The position numbers were made by a program, and so were the translations under genes. DNA of 64,000 nt from Dipylidium caninum (lineage: Eukaryota > Platyhelminthes > Cestoda > Cyclophyllidea > Dipylidiidae): contig QEYB01000266.1 of NCBI GenBank assembly GCA_017562135.1, forward strand, positions 496,001 through 560,000, written 5' to 3'. Positions 1 to 11,800 of this stretch are shown here, piece after piece (position 1 is the stretch's first letter; each line of letters starts with the position of its first letter). The notes under the pieces are model-generated. The model did not search any database. It was given only the letters and a program-made list of their open reading frames with translations, and was not told where the DNA came from.

Positions 1-340
1 CGGAATCCAGAACGACAGCCCCTCGAGCCGTCGAACAAAATGATTAAGGCGCACTAGTAGAGCATAAGTAGAGGAGAGGAAGATCTTATTGTTAAAAACT
101 TTGAAAAAAACAGACTGTTGGTGAATTCGTAAATCCTTTAAACCGAAGATATTTAATTAAAAAGCGCACAATATGCCCGTGCCAATGGAGCAAGATGAAG
201 AGAAAATAGCTCCCGAGGCTTTGGATTTGAGTGTCACCTTACAGGGCATTGCATTACATTACAGACACACACAATCCGCATGTTTAGTCGAGAAAGGGAG
301 AGGAGAAGCGAGGCAATTAATTTTTACGGATGTGACTCAC

Positions 341-3300
341 CACCTTAACCTCCGAGGTTCCAACCTGGGGCTCAAGGTAGGACCAACCCCGGCGTTTGTG
401 CTGAAAAGGCGATTTAGCATCGTGGTTTAGGGTAAAGAAAGCAGTTAATTGGCAGCGATAAAAAATCGGACAGGGTTAGGCATTGAAGTTCACTCACCAT
501 AGGCCCAGGTCGACTAGTAACTTGCAGATTTTCTGGTGCCACGTAACTCAAGGGAGTCCAATCGGGCTATTGAAAAAAAAGCGGAGAATGAGGTCTGCAA
601 GATGACAGAAGAGGGCGCCAAATATGAGGTCTAGATTGGTGTGAAAATTAATCGCTTATAATCAACCATGCCAAACGGGGTTAATAAGCTGTTGTGTCGA
701 AGCGAATGAGTAGAAGTTGAGCTTGTCGAGATATGCCAGATAGGAGATAGGAATGAGGGACAAATTGCATGAAAGGTGAGAGCTAGGAGGAGAAGGGACA
801 CAATAGGAATGTCGTGACTTGACCCAGTATCAGGTGGACACATGTGTGCTCACATAAAACACTATCCACGTAACGCAAATTACCACCGTTGGACTTCTTT
901 AAGAAATAGACTAGAAACCGAAGAAAAATGGTTGGAAAGTATTTGGCAGTGCAGGAGACACCACACCAGAAAGGACGACTCGAGTCAAATTCAGACAGAT
1001 TCACCTGTCCACCGCCTTCGAAAGGCGCTGTGGCCGCCGCGCCGTCGGGGCATGGCGAGAATGCAGGGGGCAACAACAACACCAACAGAGGCGAGAGGAC
1101 CGAGGCGGGTGAGGTGAGTTAGGGGGAGGGAGAGTCAAGTTCAGGTGTCAGTCAGGTGAGTCATCGTCGTGATTAGCGCATACATACCCATAAAACTAAG
1201 AGGTGTTAGATGACGCCCGCCCCGGCGACTGGAATAGAACCTGCCGCGATGAACCATCAGTCTCCTGTTTTCCTGACACTGACTCTAATTGCGCTTTCAA
1301 AATAAGCGGGTGTTTTAAGAGAACTGGCCAATTTCTATTACCCGATGCTAGAAACGCTAAGCTAAGACATGAAGGAGGTACAAATTCAACAGAGTAGTAG
1401 GCAAATGTTCATGAGGGAAAGGGGAACCATGCAATCTTTTGGCCTGACTTAAATCTCAAGAGTAAAAGGAATCCTGATAACTGCACTTTCCAGACTAAAT
1501 AGTGAACAAGAAACCTACGGTTGTGAAATAATTCCCCAACCTCAATATCTGTCAGATTTTCACGTAATATTCTCCCGAGTAAGTAAAAAACTTTACGTGA
1601 AGAGATTGAATTCTGCTCTTTTTTTCGGGAAATATAAAGATTCAGTGGTAAACCGTTGGCACGAACCAAGAAACACTTTACCTTAAAGTAAAGTATCAGG
1701 TTGCCATGTTGTAATTTCAAAAAAAATGGAACGGCTTTGGGGAAGGGCTGTCCAACCGACCTTACCGCCTTACAGAAGAGTAAAACGTTGGGACAACTGC
1801 GTGAGACCAGGTGGAGACATGTGACGCAAAGGGGTTAAGTGCCCACCCACTCGGCCCTTTTAACTGCCGACACCCAAAATCCAGGAAGAAAAAGAAGAAG
1901 AAGATTCTCTAACTCCAGAGAATATGACTTCAAGAACGATGGTAAGTCGCAATGTTCCATGGCTCATCACAATACATTAATTAGACATCCTCTTCTTTTG
2001 CATAAACGCCCTCGTTTTCTATCGCGGTAACTCAGACAACCGTGTATCCCTTCGGATGTAAGGAGATGTGTCAATGGAAAGTACGAAAGAGGTAAAAAAA
2101 GATACAAATAAAAAGGCTATTGTCTACAAAACAAAAATTGTGTATCAACGCAAGCAAAATCGCGATGGCGTGGCTGTGTAGCGAAATAAAAGATTCGAGT
2201 ATTTTAACCTTGTTGGATGCACTGAGATCCTGAAGGAGGCCAACAGAGGATGAAGATTAATTAAAAAGTGAGTAAAAAGTAATAATAATAATAAACAAAA
2301 TACTGTTGTCATCATGCTTACACCGCCTAATGTCAGGAAAAAAAAGCAGCATGTTGTTAGGGGCTCAGCTTAAAACATCAAAATAACAAAGTAATGTGGG
2401 TAAGCCTTGAAACTAGAGAACTCGGTTCTTGAAAATAATGTTTTCCTTAAAGTTCACATTCGAGTAATGGAGCAACGCCATAGCTTTTTCAAATACACTT
2501 AGAAGTTTATAACTTGCGTTTGCTAGGCAGACGCAGTGGGTTTGTTTCGATGGGGCATAAACAAATCTTACTCCAGGGAAATAGTTGAACTGCGAGTCGC
2601 CGAAGTTAAATTCCACAGTGCTGTTATTGAGCGCCACAGTGGGGAAGAAGGCGACCCGCCTCTTGACGGGACTGCCGTTGATCTCCGAGGCAACGGTGAA
2701 ATTATCTGGCAAACGGTAGGCGTCTCCAAAAGGATGCCCATTCTTCGCCCACCCGATAGTGCGTTGAGTCAGGTCGAGGAAGCAACCGATCACGTCGCCC
2801 TCACCAAAACTCTGCAACAGAACGTCGCAGTATCTGATGGCACAGAGCCTTCTAACGCTCCAATCTTTTCAAAATGACTACGAAGGAACTTCAAGTCTGG
2901 ACCCGTGTGGCCATTCACCATCGAATATTACATAAAGCACTAAAACTTGGTAAATCTAAATTATTCATTATACTGGTGCAACGAGTGGACAGGGGTGACC
3001 ACACCTACATTTTCTACACAGTTCGAACAAAGTGAAAATAGATCTAAGATCAAAAAGGAGAGAGAAGTACCTCCCCATAATTGTCAATTTCATTGTTATG
3101 CATGCGCTTCCCCTGTTGCCCACTGAGCCCGAAACCCTCGCTGTCGGAGCCGTAGCCGAAGCCGAGGGAATCGGTGCCCACCAAAAGACTGCCGTCCTCT
3201 GACGTCCAGCCTACACGCGCGAGACCGTTGGACTCGATGACTCGGGCCTCGTAGTAGAAGCGGCCTTCGCCTTTCACGCCCTGTAGGAGGACAATTAATG

Positions 3301-6300
3301 GTGATAAACAGTAAACTATTCACCGCGGCCACACAAAAAAATAGCACCCAAACATGGGAGGAGGTCAGCTCTTCAATAAGCTGATGAGAAATCAATCGGG
3401 GACGACGACGACGACACGGTGAAAATCGGGTCCAAACGGTGAATGGTTTATCGATCGGGAACAAGGCTGGGTGGAGGGGGGGGGGCGAGAGAGAGGGCGA
3501 GGGGGAAGGCCGAAGGGTGCAGGGGGATACAAGGCCGGCGCTCGGCTCGTATGGCGGTCGATGAGAGGCACTCGTCACGCCACCTGGTGGCCGGACGTGA
3601 GGGGGGGGGGTGTGAGTGCGCCGGAGAAAACCAGGCGTTCTCAAAATACGCGACCAACAGGAGGGTAAAAAGGGTGTTCAGAGGATTACCTCTTTGAAGT
3701 GCACTAGAGTGGCCTTTAAGAAGTTTGGATTTCCTTGTCCTTGTTTATGCAAGATTTCAGGCCAAAGAAGCAAGCGCAAAGGGCGACGCAACTACGTGGC
3801 GCAGATATAAACCAAAATGAGTTTCAAAAAGGATGAAAAATCATTAAACTTGTTGACAGATGCAACATGCAGAAAAGCACGACACGATTTATCTAGTTCA
3901 CCCTCAATGCGTTCCGGAAACACTTACGAAACTGTTTAGGTGAAATAACAAACGGGGAGGGGGGGGGTATGCAATGAAAACTAAAAGGAATTTCAAACTA
4001 GAAAGGCACTGTTAAGGAGGGAGGATTGTTATTATAGGCACACACAACTATTAATATAAAGGGGGGGGCGAGGGGGACAGAAGTTGACGAGCTACACACC
4101 ACGATATCAAAAGAGGAGAGAAAAGAAATATCCAGACTGAAAAAGAGACGTGTGAGGGCTTTTCAGAGCATCATGATCGTGAGGTGGGGAAATGGAAAAA
4201 GAGAGTAGGAAGGGAGACGGTCGATCGCTGCCGGGTAAATCGTCCCCCCCCCCTCGTCAGACCTTTCTTGACCCAACCTGAAGGACAAAATAGCCACAGT
4301 AGAGGCACGCGCCCAAAGTGAAAGGGTGCTGGTCCAAGTACAAATGATCAAAGGCCTTAACAACCTCAGTAAAAGGATAAACACAGAGCGTAAACATCCA
4401 GATTTTGCGCACGAGGTCAAACACGAACAGGCCAATATTCTCGCTCGAAGACAAGAGAAAATGTAAATGGGGGAGTCGCTCGGCTTAATACTAGGCTTTA
4501 AGTAATGCCAAGATTTGAAAATATTTCAGAGGAGATGCAGTCGAAGCGTTGCGGCAAAAGTTATTTAAAATAGGTTAAAAGCTGCCAAAACAAAGAGGCA
4601 TTCTTTTAAAAAGTTTAAAAATGTAAAGGACAAAGAAGGAGAAAAGGCTTTAAATGTAGATTTCGGTCTGATGGAAAAGTCTCCGGTCAAAAGTAGTGAC
4701 CAACTACTAAATTTTATAGAAGGTCGACTAGTAAAAATAAGATGGCATTTGTATGCAATTCCACTTCGGGTTAATGTCTGATGGCACAAAGGGCCATCCG
4801 AGTCACCTCTCGAAACGGGGATCGACAAAGCGAAGTTCCGCCTCAAGTTGATTAAGTAGTCCAACCTTCCCACCGCCATTGTTTTTTCTTCTTTTAATTT
4901 AAAAATACACGAAATTCTGAGATAGTGAATCATCATGGCAGTCTCCCGATGCGATGTTTCCCACCAAATATAAGCTCGTCATCAGCTAAATGGGATACTC
5001 TTGACCACAGGACAGTTTAACGAAAGTGAGCTGTATAGATTTTAGTGAATTGAAAGCTGGCTTTCGAGCCCAACAAGCTGGGTAGAATTGTCACGGTTTT
5101 ACAACTTGGTGTTACATTCCGGAAAATAGAGTCATCAAGAATAACCTCATTACAAAACCCCAACTGGTGGAGCAAATAGGCAGGATACTGCTTTCGGAAT
5201 GTAAGCGGGAATAAAACCAAACGGAATGGCTAAAGGCGGAGGAGGGGAGGTGGAGTTAGCCTGGCTCACCCTGTTCGCACGACAGCCCTGCCAACCGGCG
5301 CCCCAGTGAGCCTGCACGGCCATGCCGTCGGGCTGCACGTCAACGCCAGCCGTGGCGTCGTAGGGATTGAGGCGCCAACCACAATTCCCGTTAGCTACCT
5401 GCGCGTCCTCGGCCACCTCGGTCAACGGCAAGAAACCGCCACCGCCTTTGCTCGCGGAGGAAAAACGCATCGGCGGCGAGGCAGTCCCGCCAAAGTTTAG
5501 CAACAGACGAGAATCCTTCAGTGAGGCGGCTGCAAATTAATTAGAAGCACAGGGCAATGGGATCATCATAGGCGTAAAATAGAGCTTCGCAGGGAGGATA
5601 ACTCCCTCCAATGTTAATAAAACACGGTCTCCCATTCTATTAAGTAAAAGTGGCAGTTCAAAATAACTTCACAAAAAAAGAGAAAAAAAAACATGTGACC
5701 CTCGATGGTAAAAGGAGGAAGTAATAATCTCCTGTCTCATGTCGATTAGTAATGGTAAGTCACAACGGAGGCAAGTTCCCATCAATCACATTCACTTCAA
5801 AAAGGTCAATCTGTGAATCTTCCGCTGGTAAGCCCTACCTCGGATCCTTATAAATAAACCCGGTGTTGCTACTCTAATTAAGCGGTATTTGGGATGAAGA
5901 CTGACTGAAATATTCCCAACTTCTAAGCTCTTTTCATAGCAGCAGCAATAATGAAAACTACCGGTAGTTGCGGTAACCTCCGAGATGCTGATTAAAATAA
6001 GGCCAGGGCCCTCTCTTTAGCTGAGTTACGAACATACAAGTCAACCCTCAAGAAGATTGATATACAATCACTTTTTAATAGAAAATCCGCGAAACTCGAA
6101 TCTGTTGCAACCATTTTAAGTGAAAGAAATGAGTTTTGACCGCATAAAACAGAAAATAAAAGCATTTAAAAATACACAAAACCATTAAATCTAAATTTTC
6201 TTCAATAAAGGTTTAAAAGAATACTATTATTTAAATCTTTGACTCAAGTGCAAGTATATCAAGATGAGTGGAAGAACTTAGGTTGAATTGCAAGACTGTC

Positions 6301-7800
6301 ATCCTCACCGGGGAAGAATGGTTCATTTAGAAGGTTTTCGGGGATTCTAAAGACCTGAGAGCATTCAGTTCCGTTACAGCTCCACGTAGCAATGCCTCGG
6401 TCCAGATCGAGACGGCAGCCGATGACGGTACCAATGCCAACTGCGATGCGGCCCCCGGAGAAATCAGCCTGTTCACCGGCGAATGTTAGTGTAGCGGCGC
6501 CATGGTCGTTTTCAGTGTTGCCCAACAAGAAGGCCTGGTCATCACGGCCCAGCGGGTTCATGCTCGCTTCGTTCGTCGCCCAACCCACACCCACCGGACC
6601 GTCCTCGAGGACTGTCGCCTCAAAGTAGTAGCAACCCGGCGCTTTGACACCCTTATTTGCACGACAGCCCTAGCAGATCAAAATGCAAGTAGGAAGTGGT
6701 GGACAAGATTCTTCAGTCAAGTGTTAACCCAGTCCTCTGCATCACAAAACGCATAATATCCGATAGCGGGGATATTCAAAGACAAAATGATAGAATGCAC
6801 GGCTCAACTTCAAATGAGGATAGAACCTGGCCCAAATTTACGGTAAAATAGGCTAGGAGCAAAATAAATACAAGTCTGTAGCATGAGGGAGAGAAAATTG
6901 TCTTTGAACGGGGTGTTGATAAGGTTGCCGACAGCCCTGGCGGTCTCGATTTAACTCGCCATTGATAGCGCCACAAGCAAACGTTAAAGGGGTAAAGTCA
7001 TACGGTATGGTAGAAGCTGTGGTTTAATTAAAAAAACCCACTGGCAGGAGGTTTTCTTTAAAAAACGATTTCAATTCACTCACATCGTATTAGCAGTAAT
7101 ACCAAAGTACGTTATTATAAAATTCTTTACTTTTTCAGTGATAATCTTCTGTACTGGGATTATTGTAAACAAATCATACAAAACATTACCACTCTAAAAT
7201 CGTGACAATTGTGCCCAAAGAGAGAAAATTTTAAGTCACTTGAGAGCACACTACTATGCTCTTGTCTTATATTGTCAAGAATAGAAATAAAAGGGGCCAT
7301 CACACCTGCCAGCCAGAATCATGCTGAGCAGCGATGTCCAATCCTCGGTCGTCGATTCCGAGACACCGGGTCCGATCAGCGGTGGAGATGCGCCAGGGCT
7401 CGGGTTTGAAGACGGGGCGCGGTTGGTAGCCACCATGGGTCTTAGCCCCGCCCAGACCCTGTCTGTAGGCGACGTCTCCGGGCAGATCGCTGGTAGCCTC
7501 GCCACCACCCCAGTGCTCGGGACTGTAGCCGACTCCGGTGGCGCCCAGGGAGTCGTCGCCGTCTATATGCGGAGCGTACTGGTACTGCGCGATATCCGCC
7601 CCGTATGTCGATGCTGAAACAGAGTGAGGATGACTGGGGCGTTTAATCCACAAAGATTATATCACCGAGGCTTTCAAATAACATATCGGGTTTCATGGTG
7701 TTGCAGGGACAAAAAAAACTTGAAACACTACTGTTCTCATATTATTTAAAATCGGAAATAACCACCCACTGCTGCGCTCGGTGGGCCACTGACGCAGCGG
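341..7800 (-). CDS. Tandem DDX1-type SPRY domain exons (partial; possibly the C-terminal part of the FERM gene)
   Basis: SPRY domains are protein-interaction modules. Exons, minus strand: 7770-7800 (tentative 31-nt exon), 7306-7613, 6309-6669, 5270-5529, 3071-3280, 2572-2811, 341-400. All phases agree, and the donor at 341 is phase 0, so the gene continues past the left edge. SPRY-1: DSGWQGCRANKGVKAPG, CYYFEATV, VGVGWA, GTVIGCRLDLDRG, NEPFFPAASLKDSRLLLNFG. SPRY-2: AGWQGCRANRGVKGEG, RFYYEARV, LARVGW, HNNEIDNYGE, GDVIGCFLDLTQRTIGWAKN, AFFPTVALNN, VEFNFG. The WxGCRAxKG start and DNYGE/IGCxLD core resemble the single SPRY of the helicase DDX1, but no DEAD-box motif is present in the window. Residues before SPRY-1 are Gly-rich. 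A separate gene starting at an ATG at 7653 is possible, but that ATG lies in a pyrimidine-rich acceptor tract. Exon 341-400 rests on splice signals and phase only. Confidence 0.75.
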
Positions 7801-8814
7801 CTAAAACTTGAATGTAATAAAAAAGAGGCGAAAATAGTCAGTTCAAATCTAACACGCACAACCTTAGAATTATTGTTCGTATACAAGACTGTCGTAAAAA
7901 AACGCTTGCAATGCATAAATGAGCGTATTTTTGTTGCGATGGAGTAGAAACATTAAGGAATGAGTAGTGATGAATAAAAGAAAGGGGCTGAAAAGGAGCA
8001 CGGGAGCAGATCAACCGAGTGAACATCAAAGTCAGTCGCCTTCGGTTCGCACAAGGCTGCCCTGCACTAGTTGTGTGTGCAATTTCTTAGACAGTTGCCA
8101 TTACCGACGAAAATCTGGCCACGAATACCAGTCGTTCCCTCAAAATTGGTGGTATACAGGAGGGGGTTTTTAAATGCAGGAAGTAGATCCGCCCTATTAC
8201 CAAATCAGACGAGAATATGGAAGCAACAACAAAGATGTAACATGATTTAAGCGATTAGGCAGGGTGTCTGCAACATAGGGCTAAATGCCACATGGTAACG
8301 AAATGCCTTTTGATTTCAACTTACGGTTTATCCCATGCGGTAGAGTGAACCAATCTATAAAAAGGAAAGAGATAACCTCAAAAGGGGAATTGGTACAAGG
8401 GAAAAACCTTAAAAACACACTTGGAAGTTATTTTGAGTCGTACTTACGCCCGCACACAATCGTAGCGGATAGGATCAGTAGTTAAATAGGACTTTCCCGC
8501 CTTTCCTATGATGTGCAATGGAAGCAGTCGAACGTACAATGGGTAAATATGTGGGCATTAAGCAGTGAGATGATATTTTAAACACCAACAATGCAACTGC
8601 CTCGACGGCGACTAACTTATTCGGCAACACCGCACTCTCTGTAGTGCAATTCTACCAACAATCCGCCACCGATGGAAAAGATGGAGTTCAAGAGGCAACG
8701 CATATAAATGACCAAATTACAGTTAAATATACTTCAAGTTAGGTACTTTCAAGCCATTATTAATTTTGTTCACTATCAAAGTTTAAACACTAATATTCGA
8801 TTTAAACAATTTAC

Positions 8815-11800
8815 AATGTCCTGATGAGGACTATGAACGTTAAGCGTACTTTGTTCGGAAGAGATCTGACTGCGCTGAGGCCGCATACGCCGGATGGCGG
8901 GCTGGGGCCGCTGCCTCGGGGCTGCTTCCGGGTTTGTGAGGTCATCGAGGGAGCTCCCTAAGCCTGGTTGCGTGTAGGTAAACTTGCGACTGGAGAAACC
9001 GGGCAGCACGCTGGGCTTCCATGCTTGCTCGTAGCCACGGAGTCTGAACAATGAGAGAAAAAAAGATTCCAAGTCATAATCAAGCAGCGTAGGAGAGTAA
9101 CGCTTTCCCGACTAGCATCTATTTCAGCGGCGTTTCAGAGTAACAAGGTGGACCAAGACTGCAGCCAAGCAAAAACGGTCGCGAAAGACACCTATTGTTT
9201 AGAAACGGGGTTTATGCACATTGATGTCAAGCCGGATGAGTAAGAGAGCGAAGTTCGCCTCTGGTCCTCAAAGCAATTTCACTACTACAAACTGGAACTA
9301 CCAGAAATTGTATATAGCATATTAATAATGACCCAGTGTGCAGGATTTAGGAATTAAGTGAAAAATAGCGCCATAATAATGGCGTGAAGGTAGAAAATGT
9401 CTAACCCTGAAGCTCTGCTATTACATTATAAGTGTTCGAGAGGTAAAGAAGGTGGAATAACACACTATACCATAACATACCAAGCCATACTACACTATAC
9501 TCCTAACTCACCCCACTACATACCGAAGTATCTAAAAATGTCCTTATCATTTTTCCAAGCAAAGGTAGATTCTACACATAATATAGGCGAGTTGACGTCG
9601 AAGAATGTTAAGAAAGTTGTGGAAATGTAGCGGATACTCATCTCAAAAAAGCTGATATTTAACATAGAACAGATTCCGACCAACGATAACCCACGCTTAA
9701 AAAGATCAAGGATGGCATTTACCAGTTAAAACGTCAAAACCGCTGTCCGACTCAGACTTCCACGTGTAATACGGATTGTGGAACCATGTTTAAGCATCGA
9801 AATTCCTAGTTTTGGTAAATATTACCAGTCAATGTATCATTTAGCTGGCGATTTAGATGTCGTCGCAGGATCTGCGGTATTGGTCGAGAAAAGAAATAAG
9901 GAAAAATTAAAGGGAAGAGAATAATAATGATTTGTATTTGGCCGAAAAGAAAAAGAAAGAGGAATGGGAGGAGAAAATAAACAATGCCCTCTACTTCACA
10001 CAAAACACTGATGATAGTTCCGGCAACCACTCTGCCCATGCATCAAGGAAGCAGTCTTTTGTGTTGCGCAGAAAAACCTAACCAGTCAATGATCACTGGA
10101 GCAAAAGACACTGCCACACGGGTTGTGTCCTTCACCAAGCCTCCTTTGGGCAATGAATACGCGGTAGTAGCTGGGATGTGAAGTTAGGAAAGTGACGTGT
10201 TCTAAGCATTTACGTCCGGCCGTCCTTTCCTGTTCGCAAATAGTGTAAGGCTGCCATTAGGGGGATCTCGCTAGAGAACAAAGTGGGTGATTTGGTTTGA
10301 CGAAACTGCACGCCAAGGCTGTAGTAAAGACGATGACTGGGACGAAGACGATCAATGTCGGAAGAGGAAAGTGCCTTTCTCCACATATTTTTTTTCTGGA
10401 TGAAGTGTAAATCGTCAAGGTCACAAGCTTGCCCATTTTCTAAGTCGAGAGCAAACGAGAAAGATATTTACGTTAACTCAAATGACCCCCAAAAGGGCAG
10501 ATTTATTAATGAGAGAAATAAAATACTCGTGTAATATGTTGGGTTCTTAAATGCAGGGAGATATGCCAATTTTGGAAGCGCTTAAAAATAAGTTGGAAGA
10601 AGGACGAACTGATGAGCGACTTCTAACGGATTTTGGATAAGTAAAACGGGATAAAATTTGATCTCAACGGCATGTTTTTGTACCGACACAAAAAATAATG
10701 ACAAAAAGTAGTGAAAGATAATTATAATTATTCCAAAAAATTAGGTGAAATTATTACAACTTTTGGCCAAAAATAGAAAACTAACTTCAAGAGGGATAAA
10801 ATTTAAATTATTACATTTGTAGGATTCGAGAAAACTCAGTACAAGTATATGAGGCGTTTCAGGGTTAATTCATTCATAATGCATAAGTCGTAAATTAAAA
10901 AGCAAAGTTTAGAATATATTTGAAGTAATAATAACACCGCTACCCAGGTAATCGCAACAGAGGAGACCCATATTAATGTTGTTTAGGGACAGTAGTCAAA
11001 GAAAATGTAAACACTGGAGTTGCGGAACTGTTCTACAGAAAAGTTGATGTTATCACCTTTTCACCATAAGAAAGAGGATGGAGACGATTGATGAATACAA
11101 ATTCTGCCAAAAAGTAAATACATTTACACGTAAACTCGTACATCATCTAAACTAAGTGCCTTAGTCGAAAGTCAACAGGCGAAAGGACATCGGACGCATG
11201 AAGGATGAAAAATATGTGGCATACTTGATTTTAGCCACCCATCGAAAAATATCGGAATGGGGGACAGGAGTGACGTGGAAAAAAAAGAAAATTTTGAGAA
11301 GATAAAATATCCAACCCTCACAAAAATTATAACTAATCATTACCCCCGAGTAACTGAAATGACAGCAATGGATAGTGATCGAGAAATCCAAATCAGGAGG
11401 CGTTTGGGTTTTCTGTCTCACCCTTCAGTAATCAAAAGGTGTAACCACTAAGTAAGTTAATAAATTTTATTCCATAATTACAAATACTCGGCTCATGTAG
11501 ATGGTGTTTTTTGTAAAAGTTCAAAAAAAGAAAACAGATCTCTTATTTACCGACCTAATGGAGTGATAAAAACGAAAGCAGATAGCCTCAGAAGTAGACA
11601 AATTAGAAAGACGGAGTGACCGTTCAAACCTTTCAGGGTTCTCGATTTTCCGGACTTTTGTGCCTCACCACGACCTCGAGGAAAACTCAGTAAGGTATAA
11701 TGGACTTAAGACAAAAAGACTCAATGCTAATACAAGGAGATCTGTGCTACGGTGTGTAACGTTACCGACATTGCCAAAAAGGGTGAAAACAAGTATTTTA

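Noticed and set aside
1017..1090. GC-rich island with possible 23-nt minus-strand exon (CGCCTTTCG...GACAG)
   Set aside because: Its length does not keep the phase between the exons at 2572 and 400, and the donor is only moderate.
2413..7653. Ryanodine receptor SPRY region
   Set aside because: RyR has three SPRY domains with other motifs (RIH and RyR repeats between them). The WQGCRA start and IGCxLD core fit DDX1-type SPRY better, and the upstream exons encode a FERM domain.
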